A DNA stretch of 64,000 nt from Candidatus Leptovillus affinis (GTDB lineage Bacteria; Chloroflexota; Anaerolineae; Promineifilales; Promineifilaceae): assembly GCA_016705235.1 (NCBI GenBank), contig JADIYP010000001.1, positions 682,001 to 746,000 on the forward strand. Reading direction: 5' to 3'. Below, in pieces: positions 53,200-61,852 of the stretch. A model generated the notes under the pieces. That model had not been told where the DNA came from. It did not search any database and worked only from the letters and a program-made list of their open reading frames with translations. Numbering within the stretch: the stretch's first letter is position 1; every line of letters begins with the position of its first letter. Both the position numbers and the translations under genes were made by a program.

Positions 53200-54096
53200 A
53201 TGGCTACAGAACGCGAATTAAATAAGCGAATCAAAAGTATTAAAAACATCTCGCAGGTAACGAGCGCCTTGGCGGCCGTGTCGGCGTCGAAAGCGAGTCG
53301 GGCGCAGCGTCAGGTTGAAGCGACGCGCGCTTATGCCGGTAAAGCGTTTGAGATACTGAACAATCTGGCATCGCAGCCAGACGTGGGGCACCCGCTGCTC
53401 ACGGCGCGGACGGAAATCAAACATTCAGCGCTCATTCTTGTTACCGGTGATCGTGGGTTGGCTGGGGCATACAACACAAACATTGTCAACCGGGTTGAGG
53501 CGTTTATTCAAGCGCTTCCGGTTCCTTGTCAGGTGATTACCGTTGGCCGCAAAGGACGTGATCTGATGATCCGGCGGGGCTATAATGTGGTAGCCACCTT
53601 CGAAAATATTCCCGACTCCCCCTCCATTTTGGACATCACACCCATCGCTCAGGTGGTGACGGATGATTATCTGTCTGGCCAGGTGGATGAAGTGTTTATC
53701 GCGTATACGGATTTTGTGAATCTGATTACGCGTCGGCCAACGGTGAAGCAACTGCTGCCGTTACGGCCGTTAGACTTTGAAGGCATGGCCGTTTCGGAAT
53801 ATCTGCAAACCGTTGATCTCAGCGGCGTTTCGGATCGGGTATACATGTACGAACCCCAACCGGCCGCCTTGTTAGACGTGATTGTGCCTCGATTTACGCA
53901 GTTACAGATTTACCAATCTGTTTTAGAGGCCCTGGCCAGCGAGCACAGCGCTCGGATGGTGGCCATGAATAACGCAACCGACAACGCTGGCGAATTGATC
54001 GAGATATTGACCCTGGACCGTAACAAGGCGCGCCAGGCAAGTATCACGAGTGAGATTCTGGATATTGTTGGTGGCGCAGAAGCACTGAAAGGATAA
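53200..54096 (+). CDS. atpG: F1-ATPase gamma subunit
   Basis: 298 residues. The N-terminal helix RELNKRIKSIKNISQVTSAL and the C-terminal helix SEHSARMVAMNNATDNAGELIEIL-like segment form the rotor coiled coil; LILVTGDRGLAGAYNTNI is the central conserved motif. It couples rotation to catalysis between alpha/beta and the Fo ring. It starts 89 bp after atpA and is followed by a short hairpin-bearing gap before atpD. Length is usual. Confidence 0.96.
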   Translation: MATERELNKRIKSIKNISQVTSALAAVSASKASRAQRQVEATRAYAGKAFEILNNLASQPDVGHPLLTARTEIKHSALILVTGDRGLAGAYNTNIVNRVEAFIQALPVPCQVITVGRKGRDLMIRRGYNVVATFENIPDSPSILDITPIAQVVTDDYLSGQVDEVFIAYTDFVNLITRRPTVKQLLPLRPLDFEGMAVSEYLQTVDLSGVSDRVYMYEPQPAALLDVIVPRFTQLQIYQSVLEALASEHSARMVAMNNATDNAGELIEILTLDRNKARQASITSEILDIVGGAEALKG

Positions 54097-54109
54097 CCAA
54101 GGATGATGG

Positions 54110-54145
54110 ACCGGCATGGCGAACGAACAAGGTCATGCCGGTTTT
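54110..54145 (+). terminator. Hairpin between atpG and atpD
   Basis: ACCGGCATG (54110-54118) pairs with CATGCCGGT (54133-54141), followed by TTTCTC. It could be a weak terminator or a processing site that sets the ratio of gamma to beta transcripts; beta is needed in threefold excess. Function inferred. Confidence 0.55.
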
Positions 54146-54180
54146 CTCATTCATAGTTTGTATATTTTTTGGAGGATTGC

Positions 54181-55575
54181 ATGGCTACAGGCAAGATTTC
54201 AGCCATACGTGGTGTGGTTGTTGATGTTGAGTTTCCCGAAGGGGATCTGCCGGGAATTTATGAGGCGTTAAATGTTGAAAGACCAAACGGCCGTCTGGTG
54301 CTAGAGGTCCAGCAGCAATTAAGCGCCACCTCTGTCCGTACCGTGGCCATGGGCACCACCGATGGCCTCCCACGCGGCATTGACGTAATCTCCACAGGCG
54401 GCCCCATTATGGTGCCGGTTGGTCCGGTCACCCTTGGGCGTATCTTCGATGTGGTGGGTCAGGCGGTAGACGGCCGTGAAACACCCAAATCCGACATTTA
54501 CTACCCCATCCACCGCGAAGCGCCAACATTCCAAGATCAAAGCACCAAAGCTGAAACCTTTGAAACTGGCATGAAGGTTGTAGACCTCATCGCCCCCTTC
54601 ATTAAAGGTGGTAAAACAGGCATCTACGGCGGCGCAGGCGTCGGTAAAACCGTTACCATCGCCGAGCTGATCCGCTCGGTGGCCCGCGAACACGAAGGTG
54701 TATCCATTTTTGCTGGCGTCGGCGAGCGCACCCGTGAAGGCACAGACCTGTATTACGAAATGCAGGAATACGGCGTTATGGATTCCGTCGCCATGGTTTT
54801 TGGTCAAATGAACGAAACGCCCGGCGTTCGCCTGCGCGTCGCTCTGACTGGTCTGGCGATGGCCGAATACTTCCGCGACGAAGGGCGTGACGTGCTGTTA
54901 TTCATCGACAACATTTTCCGGTACGTTTTGGCCGGTTCAGAAATGTCGGCGCTGCTCGGTCGTATGCCCAGCGCGGTTGGTTACCAACCCACCCTCGCTT
55001 CGGAGATGGGCGCGTTACAGGAACGCATCACCTCCACCAAAACCGGTTCCATCACCTCGATGCAGGCCATCTACGTCCCCGCCGATGATTATTCCGACCC
55101 GGCGCCGGTGGCCACCTTTGCCCACCTGGATGCCAGCCTGACGCTGGATCGCGGCGTGTTTGCCAAGGGCATTTTCCCGGCAGTGGATCCGCTGGCGTCT
55201 TCCAGCCGCGCACTCCAGCCGGGCATTGTGGGCGAAGAACATTACCGCACGGCCCGTGAGGTAAAACAAGTGCTTCAAACGTACAACGATCTGCAAGACA
55301 TTATCGCCATCCTGGGTATCGACGAGCTATCTGAAGATCAGAAGCTGTTGGTGGCGCGGGCGCGCAAGATTGAACGTTTCTTGGGGCAACCAATGTTTGT
55401 GGCGCAAAAATTCCATGGTCTTGAAGGCCAATATGTGCCGACTCATGAGACGGTGCGTGGTTTCCGGGAAATTTTGGATGGCAAGCACGACGATTTGCCA
55501 GAACAAGCCTTCTATATGGTTGGGACGATTGACCATGCTGTGGCCAAGGCGGAGCGCTTGCGCGCAGGGGACTAA
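54181..55575 (+). CDS. atpD: F1-ATPase beta subunit
   Basis: 464 residues from ATG 54181, preceded by GGAGG at 54171-54175. YGGAGVGKTVTIAELI is the P-loop, GERTREGTDLYYEM carries the catalytic Glu region, and LLFIDNIFRYVLAGSEMSALLGR the Walker B segment. Near SMQAIYVPADDYSDPAPVATFAHLDAS, two positions (Tyr-Ser for the usual Leu-Thr, Val for Ala) vary slightly. It is the catalytic subunit of ATP synthase. The stop is followed by a dispersed hairpin repeat and then atpC. Confidence 0.98.
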   Translation: MATGKISAIRGVVVDVEFPEGDLPGIYEALNVERPNGRLVLEVQQQLSATSVRTVAMGTTDGLPRGIDVISTGGPIMVPVGPVTLGRIFDVVGQAVDGRETPKSDIYYPIHREAPTFQDQSTKAETFETGMKVVDLIAPFIKGGKTGIYGGAGVGKTVTIAELIRSVAREHEGVSIFAGVGERTREGTDLYYEMQEYGVMDSVAMVFGQMNETPGVRLRVALTGLAMAEYFRDEGRDVLLFIDNIFRYVLAGSEMSALLGRMPSAVGYQPTLASEMGALQERITSTKTGSITSMQAIYVPADDYSDPAPVATFAHLDASLTLDRGVFAKGIFPAVDPLASSSRALQPGIVGEEHYRTAREVKQVLQTYNDLQDIIAILGIDELSEDQKLLVARARKIERFLGQPMFVAQKFHGLEGQYVPTHETVRGFREILDGKHDDLPEQAFYMVGTIDHAVAKAERLRAGD

Positions 55576-55595
55576 ATAAAATTACGAACAGCGTA

Positions 55596-55661
55596 GCGTG
55601 TGATGCGTGATTCGTGATGCGGGTTCTGGTTTTCAACCACGCGTGACGCATCACGCATTAT
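55596..55661. repeat. GTGATGCGTGAT / ATCACGCATTA hairpin repeat, copy 4
   Basis: GTGTGATGCGTGATTCGTGATG, a spacer GGTTCTGGTTTTCAACC (itself a small hairpin), then GCGTGACGCATCACGCATTA. It fills the gap between atpD and atpC, so transcription presumably runs through it. Confidence 0.85.
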
Positions 55662-55676
55662 TTATTATCAGGTGAT

Positions 55677-56138
55677 ATGATGCCAATCTTGTGTGAAATA
55701 GTAACCCAAGAACGCGCCGTTTTTAGCGGCGAAGTTGATGCGGTTAATTTACCAGGTTCGGAAGGCCGCTTAGGTATTTTGCCAAACCACACCCCTCTAT
55801 TGACGACTTTGGATTATGGAGAAGTGATTGTTCGGCGTGGTGGTGAAGAATTATATTTCGCGGTAGGCGGTGGTTTTGCCGAAGTTCAGCCTACTAAAGT
55901 CATTGTCCTGGCGGATTCGGCCGAATATGCGGAAGAGATTGACGTGCAGCGAGCGTTGGCTGCCCGGCAGCGGGCAGAAAAAATGATGGCCGAAGGAGTG
56001 CCGGATGATCCAGAGCGGTACGCACAGATTCGGGCGTCTTTGCAGCGGGCGCAAATTCGCCTGAACGTGTCTCAGCGCCGTCGTCGCGCCAGCGCGATGC
56101 CGACCGACTTGCGCGAGCCGCGACAGGACGAAGGTTAG
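55677..56138 (+). CDS. atpC: F1-ATPase epsilon subunit
   Basis: 153 residues. The N-terminal beta-sandwich is typical (MPILCEIVTQERAVFSGEVDAVNLPGSEG, LPNHTPLLTTLDYGEV), followed by the two-helix hairpin (VQRALAARQRAEKMM, YAQIRASLQRAQIRL), with a basic tail. Two ATG codons (55677 and 55680) are both possible; CAGGTGAT precedes them. Epsilon regulates ATP hydrolysis. It ends the F1 set, and mreB starts 4 bp after its stop, so the two are probably co-transcribed. Confidence 0.95.
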   Translation: MMPILCEIVTQERAVFSGEVDAVNLPGSEGRLGILPNHTPLLTTLDYGEVIVRRGGEELYFAVGGGFAEVQPTKVIVLADSAEYAEEIDVQRALAARQRAEKMMAEGVPDDPERYAQIRASLQRAQIRLNVSQRRRRASAMPTDLREPRQDEG

Positions 56139-56141
56139 CCT

Positions 56142-57164
56142 GTGGCTTCCATTTTTACGCCTCATATTGCCGTGGATCTGGGTACGGTAAATGTACTGGT
56201 GTTTGACTCCAACCGTGGTGTTGTTCTGCAGGAGCCATCGATGGTGGCTATTAGCGAGGATGAGAACAAGACGACGATTGTTGAAGTCGGTCGCGCGGCA
56301 AAAGAGATGTATGGTCGAACGCCAGAGGAAATTGAGGTGATACGGCCGTTACGCGACGGCGTCATCGCCGACTACTTTGTAACCCAGGCCATGCTCGAAT
56401 ACTTTATTGGCAAAGTGACGGGGCGTTTTCGTTTGCGCAAACCTGTGGTGATGATCAGCGTGCCATATGGTGTCACCAGTGTAGAGCGTCGTGCCGTTAA
56501 AGAAGCGGCCGTGGCTGCTGGCGCGCGCCCGCCGGCGCATCTCATTCCGGAACCATTGGCGGCCGCCATCGGCGCAGGTCTGCCCATCGGCACGCCTACC
56601 GGCAATATGGTCGTGGATTTGGGTGGCGGGTCTACAGAAGCGGCCGTGTGTTCGATGAATGGCATCGTGTGCGCCGAGTCTGTCCGGGTTGGCGGGGTCC
56701 ATCTGGATGAAGCCATCATTGCCTATGTCCGTAAAAAGTACAATCTAATCATTGGCGAACCGACGGCCGAAGCGATTAAAATCAAAATTGGCGCAGCTAT
56801 GCCGCTGGATGACGAACTGGAAATGCAGGTGCAAGGACGCGATCAGATCGCCGGCTTGCCTAAAACCATTACAATTCGCACCAGCGAGGTTGTGGAGGCG
56901 TTAACCGAGCCTTTGGCGGCCATTGTCAATGTCGTGCGGGCTGTGTTGGCCAAAACACCACCGGAACTTTCGTCAGACATCATAGATCGTGGGATGGCGT
57001 TAACTGGCGGCGGCGCGCTGCTGCGCGAGTTGGATACCTTGTTGACCAAAGAGACCAGCGTACCCGCATACGTGGCCGACAATCCAATTGCCTGTACCGT
57101 GATTGGCGCAGGCAAAGCGCTGGCCGAATTACCCATTCTGCAGCGAAGTATTCCTGATCTTTAA
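56142..57164 (+). CDS. mreB: Rod-shape-determining actin-like protein MreB
   Basis: 340 residues from GTG 56142, preceded by AAGG. IAVDLGTVNVLVF is phosphate loop 1 of the actin ATPase fold, VVDLGGGSTEAAV near residue 165 is loop 2, and MALTGGGALLRELDTLL the adenosine loop. The length is that of MreB/Mbl. It organises the lateral wall synthesis machinery. The coupling to the F1-ATPase genes (3-bp gap) is unusual; mreC/mreD, its normal neighbours, are absent here. The strong terminator at 57191 ends the transcript. One ACGGCCGT copy occurs at 56343. Confidence 0.94.
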   Translation: MASIFTPHIAVDLGTVNVLVFDSNRGVVLQEPSMVAISEDENKTTIVEVGRAAKEMYGRTPEEIEVIRPLRDGVIADYFVTQAMLEYFIGKVTGRFRLRKPVVMISVPYGVTSVERRAVKEAAVAAGARPPAHLIPEPLAAAIGAGLPIGTPTGNMVVDLGGGSTEAAVCSMNGIVCAESVRVGGVHLDEAIIAYVRKKYNLIIGEPTAEAIKIKIGAAMPLDDELEMQVQGRDQIAGLPKTITIRTSEVVEALTEPLAAIVNVVRAVLAKTPPELSSDIIDRGMALTGGGALLRELDTLLTKETSVPAYVADNPIACTVIGAGKALAELPILQRSIPDL

Positions 57165-57190
57165 GCCGGCGTGCAGCAACAAAATTAAAT

Positions 57191-57224
57191 AAAAGGCCGC
57201 ATCTTTGATGATGTGGCCTTTTTT
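57191..57224. terminator. Rho-independent terminator between mreB and rex
   Basis: AAAAGGCCGCATC, loop TTTGAT, GATGTGGCCTTTT with one mismatch pair, then TTTTT on the plus strand and AAAA on the other, so it can serve both convergent transcripts. Confidence 0.88.
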
Positions 57225-57251
57225 GATTGTGGAATTTGCCGGGAAAAGAAT

Positions 57252-57869
57252 TTATTCGAGATAAAAGGTCATGCGCTGCATCTGCACCACCGGATCGCTG
57301 TAGCTCACCTGCACATCAGGAGGCACTTCCAGGTGGACGGGCACGTAACTGAGAATGGCTTTGACGCCGCATTGAACAAGGAGATCGGTGATTTCCTGGA
57401 CGGTGTGGACGGGGACGGCCAGGATGGCCATTTTTACATTCTCGCGCCTAATTGTTTCTTCCAATTCGTTGATAGGCTGTACTATCAAGCTGCCCATTTC
57501 GACGCCAATTTTGCCTGGATCGTTATCAAAAATCCAGCGAATGTGGAAGCCGCGATGTTGGAAGCCGTCGTAGTGGGCCAGGGCGTGGCCTAAATAGCCG
57601 GCTCCTAATAGCGCGACGGGCCATTCTTGGGTGAGGTGGAGGATTTGTTGCAACTGTTCTACCAGGTAGTGGACATGATATCCGGTTCCTTGTTTGCCAA
57701 ATTCACCAAAATGGGAGAGGTCTTTACGGATTTGTGCGGAGCTGATGCCCAGGCGCTTGCCTAATTCGTGGGAAGAAGTGGTTTGTTTTTCTTCTTCAAA
57801 AGCAAGGCGGCGAAGTTCGCGTAAATAAATTGGGAGTCGTCCGATGACGATATCTGGAATTTCAGACAC
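57252..57869 (-). CDS. rex: Redox-sensing transcriptional repressor Rex
   Basis: 205 residues from GTG 57869, chosen because AGAAGGA lies 8 bp before it and VSEIPDIVIGRLPIYLREL matches the usual Rex beginning; an in-frame start at 57899 adds 10 residues. The winged HTH contains SSHELGKRLGISSAQIRKDLSHFGEFGKQGTGY, the family signature, followed by VALLGAGYLGHALAHYDGF, the NAD(H)-binding Rossmann motif. Rex senses the NADH/NAD ratio and represses respiratory or fermentative genes. A weak inverted repeat upstream (57914) may be its own operator. The cytochrome operon and petC at 61853 are plausible targets but no clear Rex box was found there. Confidence 0.95.
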   Translation of the reverse strand: MSEIPDIVIGRLPIYLRELRRLAFEEEKQTTSSHELGKRLGISSAQIRKDLSHFGEFGKQGTGYHVHYLVEQLQQILHLTQEWPVALLGAGYLGHALAHYDGFQHRGFHIRWIFDNDPGKIGVEMGSLIVQPINELEETIRRENVKMAILAVPVHTVQEITDLLVQCGVKAILSYVPVHLEVPPDVQVSYSDPVVQMQRMTFYLE

Positions 57870-57913
57870 TGGTGAATTCCTTCTGGGTACTATCTGCAAT
57901 TCGTGGAAGTTTT

Positions 57914-57940
57914 CACAATTGTAACATAACGAAAATTGTG
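57914..57940. promoter_or_regulatory. Inverted repeat upstream of rex
   Basis: CACAATT (57914-57920) and AATTGTG (57934-57940) flank GTAACATAACGAA. The TTCACAA half resembles the Rex consensus TTGTGAA(N8)TTCACAA, but spacing and orientation do not fit well. It also lies in the leader of the glycosyltransferase gene at 58024. Confidence 0.4.
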
Positions 57941-58023
57941 TCGCAACCGCGAGACGTTGGTCTTCGCGGGTTTGCCTGATACACTCAGGCGCAATTCTAA
58001 CAGGAGCAGATAGGGATAATTTG

Positions 58024-59178
58024 ATGCATGTGGCAGTGAATGGTTATTTTTGGCAACGGCCGTTTGTGGGCAGTGGCCAATATATCCGCAATCTTGTCTA
58101 TTACCTGAATCGGTTGGTATCTGATCTGGAAATCAGCCTGATTGTGCCCCAATTTCCGGGCGAAGCGGAACCGGAAGGCGTGCCGCCAAGTGTGCGCCTG
58201 AAAAAAGTGCCCGCGCGTCCGGGCCATGTGGGCAAGGTGTGGTTCGAGCAGCAGGCGTTTCCGGCCGCCTGCCGAGAAATGGGCGCAGACATTGTTCATG
58301 TGCCCTATTGGGGCGGCCCGCTGCAATCGCCGGCCCCACTTGTGGTGACGGTTCATGATCTGACCACGCTGCTTGTACCGGAATATCAACGGGGAGCGAA
58401 GGCGCGGCTGTATAACGCCCTGGTTGGGGCCAGCGCGCGCGGCGCAAATCACATCATCACCGATTCATGGGCCAGCAAACGGGAGATTGAGGCGCATTTG
58501 GGCATACCGGGCGAACGAGTAACGGCCGTGCATTTGGCCGCCGGTTCACAATACACGCCACAAGAAAACGGGTTGATCGACATGGCCGTTTTGCGGAAGT
58601 ATGACCTGCCCGAATTTTATGTGTTGTACCTGGGCGGTTATGAAATCCATAAAAATGTGCTGACTTTGCTGCACGCCTGGACTTATGTGGGGCAGGCGTT
58701 GGGGCTGGACTATCCGTTGGTGTTGGCCGGCAAGAAACCAGGCGGGGCAACGGCCGTATTCCCCGATTACCTCGCCGCCATTCAAAATTTAGGCATTCAG
58801 GACTATGTGCGCTGGATTGGGTTTGTGGAGGAAGAAGATAAACCGGTCCTATATCGTCATGCTGAGACGTTTGTCTTTCCCAGCCGACGCGAAGGATTTG
58901 GCCTGCCGGTATTGGAAGCCATGGCCTGCGGCGTGCCTGTTGTCACCAGCACCAGCACATCGCTGCTGGAAGTCGTCGGTGATGCCGGTTTTACCATCGA
59001 CCCGGACGATGCGCGCGGATTTGCAGGCGCGATTATTGCCACTATTGTTCAGGAAAATCTGGCGGCCGAACTGCGCCAAAAAAGCAAGCAGCAAGCCGCT
59101 ACCTTTTCTTGGGAGAAGACGGCCACAGAGACGCTTTTGTTATACGACCAGGTGTTGGCGGGAGTCAAAGCAAAATAA
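58024..59178 (+). CDS. GT4-family glycosyltransferase
   Basis: 384 residues from ATG 58024. The N-domain starts MHVAVNGYFWQRPFVGSGQYIRNL; LVVTVHDLTTLLVPEY and FYVLYLGGYEIHKNVLTLL are typical of the GT-B inverting/retaining group 4; PSRREGFGLPVLEAMACGVPVVTS is the donor-binding EX7E-type signature near residue 300. It transfers a sugar from a nucleotide donor to a lipid, protein or polysaccharide in the cytoplasm. It lies between rex (divergent) and argS (70 bp downstream) with no linked pathway, so substrate is unknown. Confidence 0.9.
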   Translation: MHVAVNGYFWQRPFVGSGQYIRNLVYYLNRLVSDLEISLIVPQFPGEAEPEGVPPSVRLKKVPARPGHVGKVWFEQQAFPAACREMGADIVHVPYWGGPLQSPAPLVVTVHDLTTLLVPEYQRGAKARLYNALVGASARGANHIITDSWASKREIEAHLGIPGERVTAVHLAAGSQYTPQENGLIDMAVLRKYDLPEFYVLYLGGYEIHKNVLTLLHAWTYVGQALGLDYPLVLAGKKPGGATAVFPDYLAAIQNLGIQDYVRWIGFVEEEDKPVLYRHAETFVFPSRREGFGLPVLEAMACGVPVVTSTSTSLLEVVGDAGFTIDPDDARGFAGAIIATIVQENLAAELRQKSKQQAATFSWEKTATETLLLYDQVLAGVKAK

Positions 59179-59247
59179 CCGGTATTTGCCTCGCATGATG
59201 AGGCGCATTAAAATGCTTCGAATCATTTGGAAGAGGACACGTTTTGT

Positions 59248-60909
59248 ATGAGAGTAGACACCCAGTTAGCGGTTGAAGTTCGAACCGCGATCGAAAGCGC
59301 CCAGGCATCTGGGGCGCTGCCAGCTTTTGCAATCCCGGAAGTTCTGACTGAACGGCCGCGTGAAGCGGCCAATGGAGATTTAAGTTCTCCTATTGCGATG
59401 CGATTGGCAAAAATGGCGCGCATGGCTCCGTTGAAGATTGCGCAAATCATTGCCGATCATCTGCCAACTTTGCCGTATGTGCGCGAGGTTGTGGTCGCGC
59501 CGCCCGGATTTATCAACTTTTGGGTGGCGACGACGTTTTTGCAGACGCAGGTGGAAGAGATACTGACAGAGGGGATGGATTACGGCCGTATCACCCTCGG
59601 GACCGGCCAAAAAGCGCAGGTCGAATGTGTAAGCGCCAACCCCACCGGACCCATTACCCTGGGCCGCACGCGCGGCGGGGTCATGGGCGACACGCTGGCG
59701 CGGGCCATGCGCGCCGCCGGTTACGATGTGACCCTTGAATATTATTACAACGACGCCGGTCGCCAAATTACCATGCTGGGTGAATCGGTCAAAATTCGCT
59801 ATTTACAACTTCTGGGCGAAGCGGCGGAATTGGGCGATGAGCATTATCAGGGCGAGTACATCGTCGATATTGCGCAAGAAATTCAAGATGCCTACGGCGA
59901 TGCGTTAAAAAACGAAGCAGACGATTTTTTTGCCAATTATGCGAAGGATCGGATATCGCAAAAACAGAAAGAGAGCCTGAAACGCATCAACATCGAGTTT
60001 GATGTGTATTTTCGGGAATATAGTTTGTATGAGAACGGCCGTGTCTGGGAAGCCTTGGAAACCTTGCAACAAAAAGGATACGTCTACGAGCAAGACGACG
60101 CCCAATGGTTCCGCTCCACAGCCTTCGGCGACGAAAAGGACCGCGTTCTGGTCAAACAATCCGGCGAACCCACCTACCGAATGCCTGATATCGCCTACCA
60201 TTGGGACAAAGCCCAGCGCGGTTTCGATCTGGTAGTCGATTTTTTTGGTCCCGATCACCACGCCACTGCCCCGCAAGTGCTAATGGGTGTGCAGGCGTTG
60301 GGCTACGACACTCGGTTTGTACGCACCGTTTTGCACCAAATTGTTAGCCTGGTGCGCGGTGGCGAGCAAGTGAAAATGAGTACCCGGCGCGGAACTTATG
60401 TCACCCTGGATGAACTAGTAGACGAAGTTGGCCCGGATCCCATCCGTTATTTTATGATCTCCCGTTCTGGCAACAGCGAAATCATTTTCGATCTAGACCT
60501 TGCCGTCGAGCATTCCGACAAAAACCCCGTTTACTACATCCAAAACGCGCATGTGCGCTGTGCCGGCATTTTCCGCAAGTGGGAAGAGGCCGGTCACGAT
60601 CCACATGCCGACGAACAGGCAGATTTAAGTCTGCTCACACACGAGAACGAGTTGAGCTTCTTACGCAAAGCGATGGAATTGGGTAACGTCTTGGAGCTAA
60701 TGGTTAACGAATCAGAGCCGCATCACATAACTTTTTACGCGTATGAACTGGCTTCCGCGTTCCATCCAACCTATGAAACCTGCCGGGTGCTGCATTCTGA
60801 AGTTCCGGAACCGCTGCGACTGGCTCGTTTACGTTTTTATCGCGCCGCGCAGCAACTATTTGCGCGTGTGCTTGATCTGATGGGTATGAGCGCTCCCGAA
60901 GTAATGTAG
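59248..60909 (+). CDS. argS: Arginyl-tRNA synthetase with altered HIGH motif
   Basis: 553 residues from ATG 59248 (GAGGAC lies upstream; a TTG at 59227 is less likely). The N-terminal additional domain (MRVDTQLAVEVRTAIES), catalytic core and C-terminal anticodon domain (LRFYRAAQQLFARVLDLMGM) are complete. The signature SANPTGPxHVGHxRG here reads SANPTGPITLGRTRGG, so both His of HIGH are Thr and Arg. The KMSK region is LVRGGEQVKMSTRRGTY. The change may be a lineage trait; it bears checking because the second His is normally important for ATP binding. Two ACGGCCGT copies are present. Confidence 0.93.
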   Translation: MRVDTQLAVEVRTAIESAQASGALPAFAIPEVLTERPREAANGDLSSPIAMRLAKMARMAPLKIAQIIADHLPTLPYVREVVVAPPGFINFWVATTFLQTQVEEILTEGMDYGRITLGTGQKAQVECVSANPTGPITLGRTRGGVMGDTLARAMRAAGYDVTLEYYYNDAGRQITMLGESVKIRYLQLLGEAAELGDEHYQGEYIVDIAQEIQDAYGDALKNEADDFFANYAKDRISQKQKESLKRINIEFDVYFREYSLYENGRVWEALETLQQKGYVYEQDDAQWFRSTAFGDEKDRVLVKQSGEPTYRMPDIAYHWDKAQRGFDLVVDFFGPDHHATAPQVLMGVQALGYDTRFVRTVLHQIVSLVRGGEQVKMSTRRGTYVTLDELVDEVGPDPIRYFMISRSGNSEIIFDLDLAVEHSDKNPVYYIQNAHVRCAGIFRKWEEAGHDPHADEQADLSLLTHENELSFLRKAMELGNVLELMVNESEPHHITFYAYELASAFHPTYETCRVLHSEVPEPLRLARLRFYRAAQQLFARVLDLMGMSAPEVM

Positions 60910-60942
60910 TGAACACCTGAAACATATAAAGAGGAAAACCAA

Positions 60943-61497
60943 ATGGCAATAAAATCGGATAGCTGGATTCGGGAAATGGCTCAAGAGCACAAGATGATCG
61001 AGCCATTTGTGGATGGACAAGTACGAGATGGCGTTATTTCTTATGGTTTATCATCTTATGGCTATGATATCCGAGTGAGCAATGAGTTTAAGATTTTCAC
61101 CAATGTTCATTCGGCCGTGGTCGATCCAAAACACTTTAACCCCAAATCGTTTGTCGATTTCCAGGGTGACATCTGCGTGATACCGCCCAATTCTTTTGTG
61201 TTGGCACAAACGGTGGAATATTTTCGCATCCCCCGCGATGTTCTGACGGTGTGTGTCGGGAAGTCCACCTATGCGCGTTGTGGTCTGATCGTCAACGTGA
61301 CGCCCTTTGAACCGGAGTGGGAAGGATTTGTGACATTGGAGATATCTAACACCACGCCTCTGCCGGCTCGCATTTATGCCGGTGAGGGAATCGCGCAGGT
61401 ATTATTCTTCCAATCTGATCAGGTTTGCGAGACATCTTATGCTGATCGGAAGGGGAAATACCAGAACCAGCAGACCATTATGCTGCCGAGAATATAA
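60943..61497 (+). CDS. dcd: dCTP deaminase
   Basis: 184 residues. SYGLSSYGYDIRVSNEF is the substrate-binding start, VGKSTYARCGLIVNVTPFEPEWEGFVTLEISN the catalytic region with the conserved Glu (FVTLEI), and GEGIAQVLFFQSD the third motif. It deaminates dCTP (or both deaminates and dephosphorylates it, in the bifunctional branch) toward dUMP. AGAGGAAAACC precedes the ATG; it is 33 bp after argS. Confidence 0.94.
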   Translation: MAIKSDSWIREMAQEHKMIEPFVDGQVRDGVISYGLSSYGYDIRVSNEFKIFTNVHSAVVDPKHFNPKSFVDFQGDICVIPPNSFVLAQTVEYFRIPRDVLTVCVGKSTYARCGLIVNVTPFEPEWEGFVTLEISNTTPLPARIYAGEGIAQVLFFQSDQVCETSYADRKGKYQNQQTIMLPRI

Positions 61498-61515
61498 AAA
61501 GGGTCGATTTCCCTT

Positions 61516-61543
61516 TTGCTTCTGGGTCGTGTGCCGTTATAAT
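61516..61543 (+). promoter_or_regulatory. Promoter of the tRNA-Val gene
   Basis: TTGCTT (61516-61521), 16-bp spacer, TATAAT (61538-61543), 10 bp upstream of the tRNA. The -10 box is perfect and the -35 box moderate. Confidence 0.65.
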
Positions 61544-61553
61544 TCGCTCATCA

Positions 61554-61627
<74 letters not shown>

Positions 61628-61698
61628 TTTTTCTTGCCAGTTAGGAGGCAGACAGCAGTTTAAGTCAATTTAGCCTGAAAAGGGGAACGGGCTATTTT

Positions 61699-61726
61699 TT
61701 GATATACCTTCGCATTTTGTTATAAT
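61699..61726 (+). promoter_or_regulatory. Promoter of the Rieske/cytochrome b operon
   Basis: TTGATA (61699-61704), a 16-bp spacer, TATAAT (61721-61726), about 127 bp upstream of the Rieske start at 61853. The boxes are near consensus and the leader is long. Confidence 0.7.
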
Positions 61727-61852
61727 CCGATTGTGACAAAAAGCACACAAATAAGTTGACAAAAAACGCAAAAACGGACTCATGGCTTCCTGAAGCTAAT
61801 TGCTTTCTTGACAAGCGTGTACGAATGAGTTTGGAGTGAGGAGAAAGTTCTT

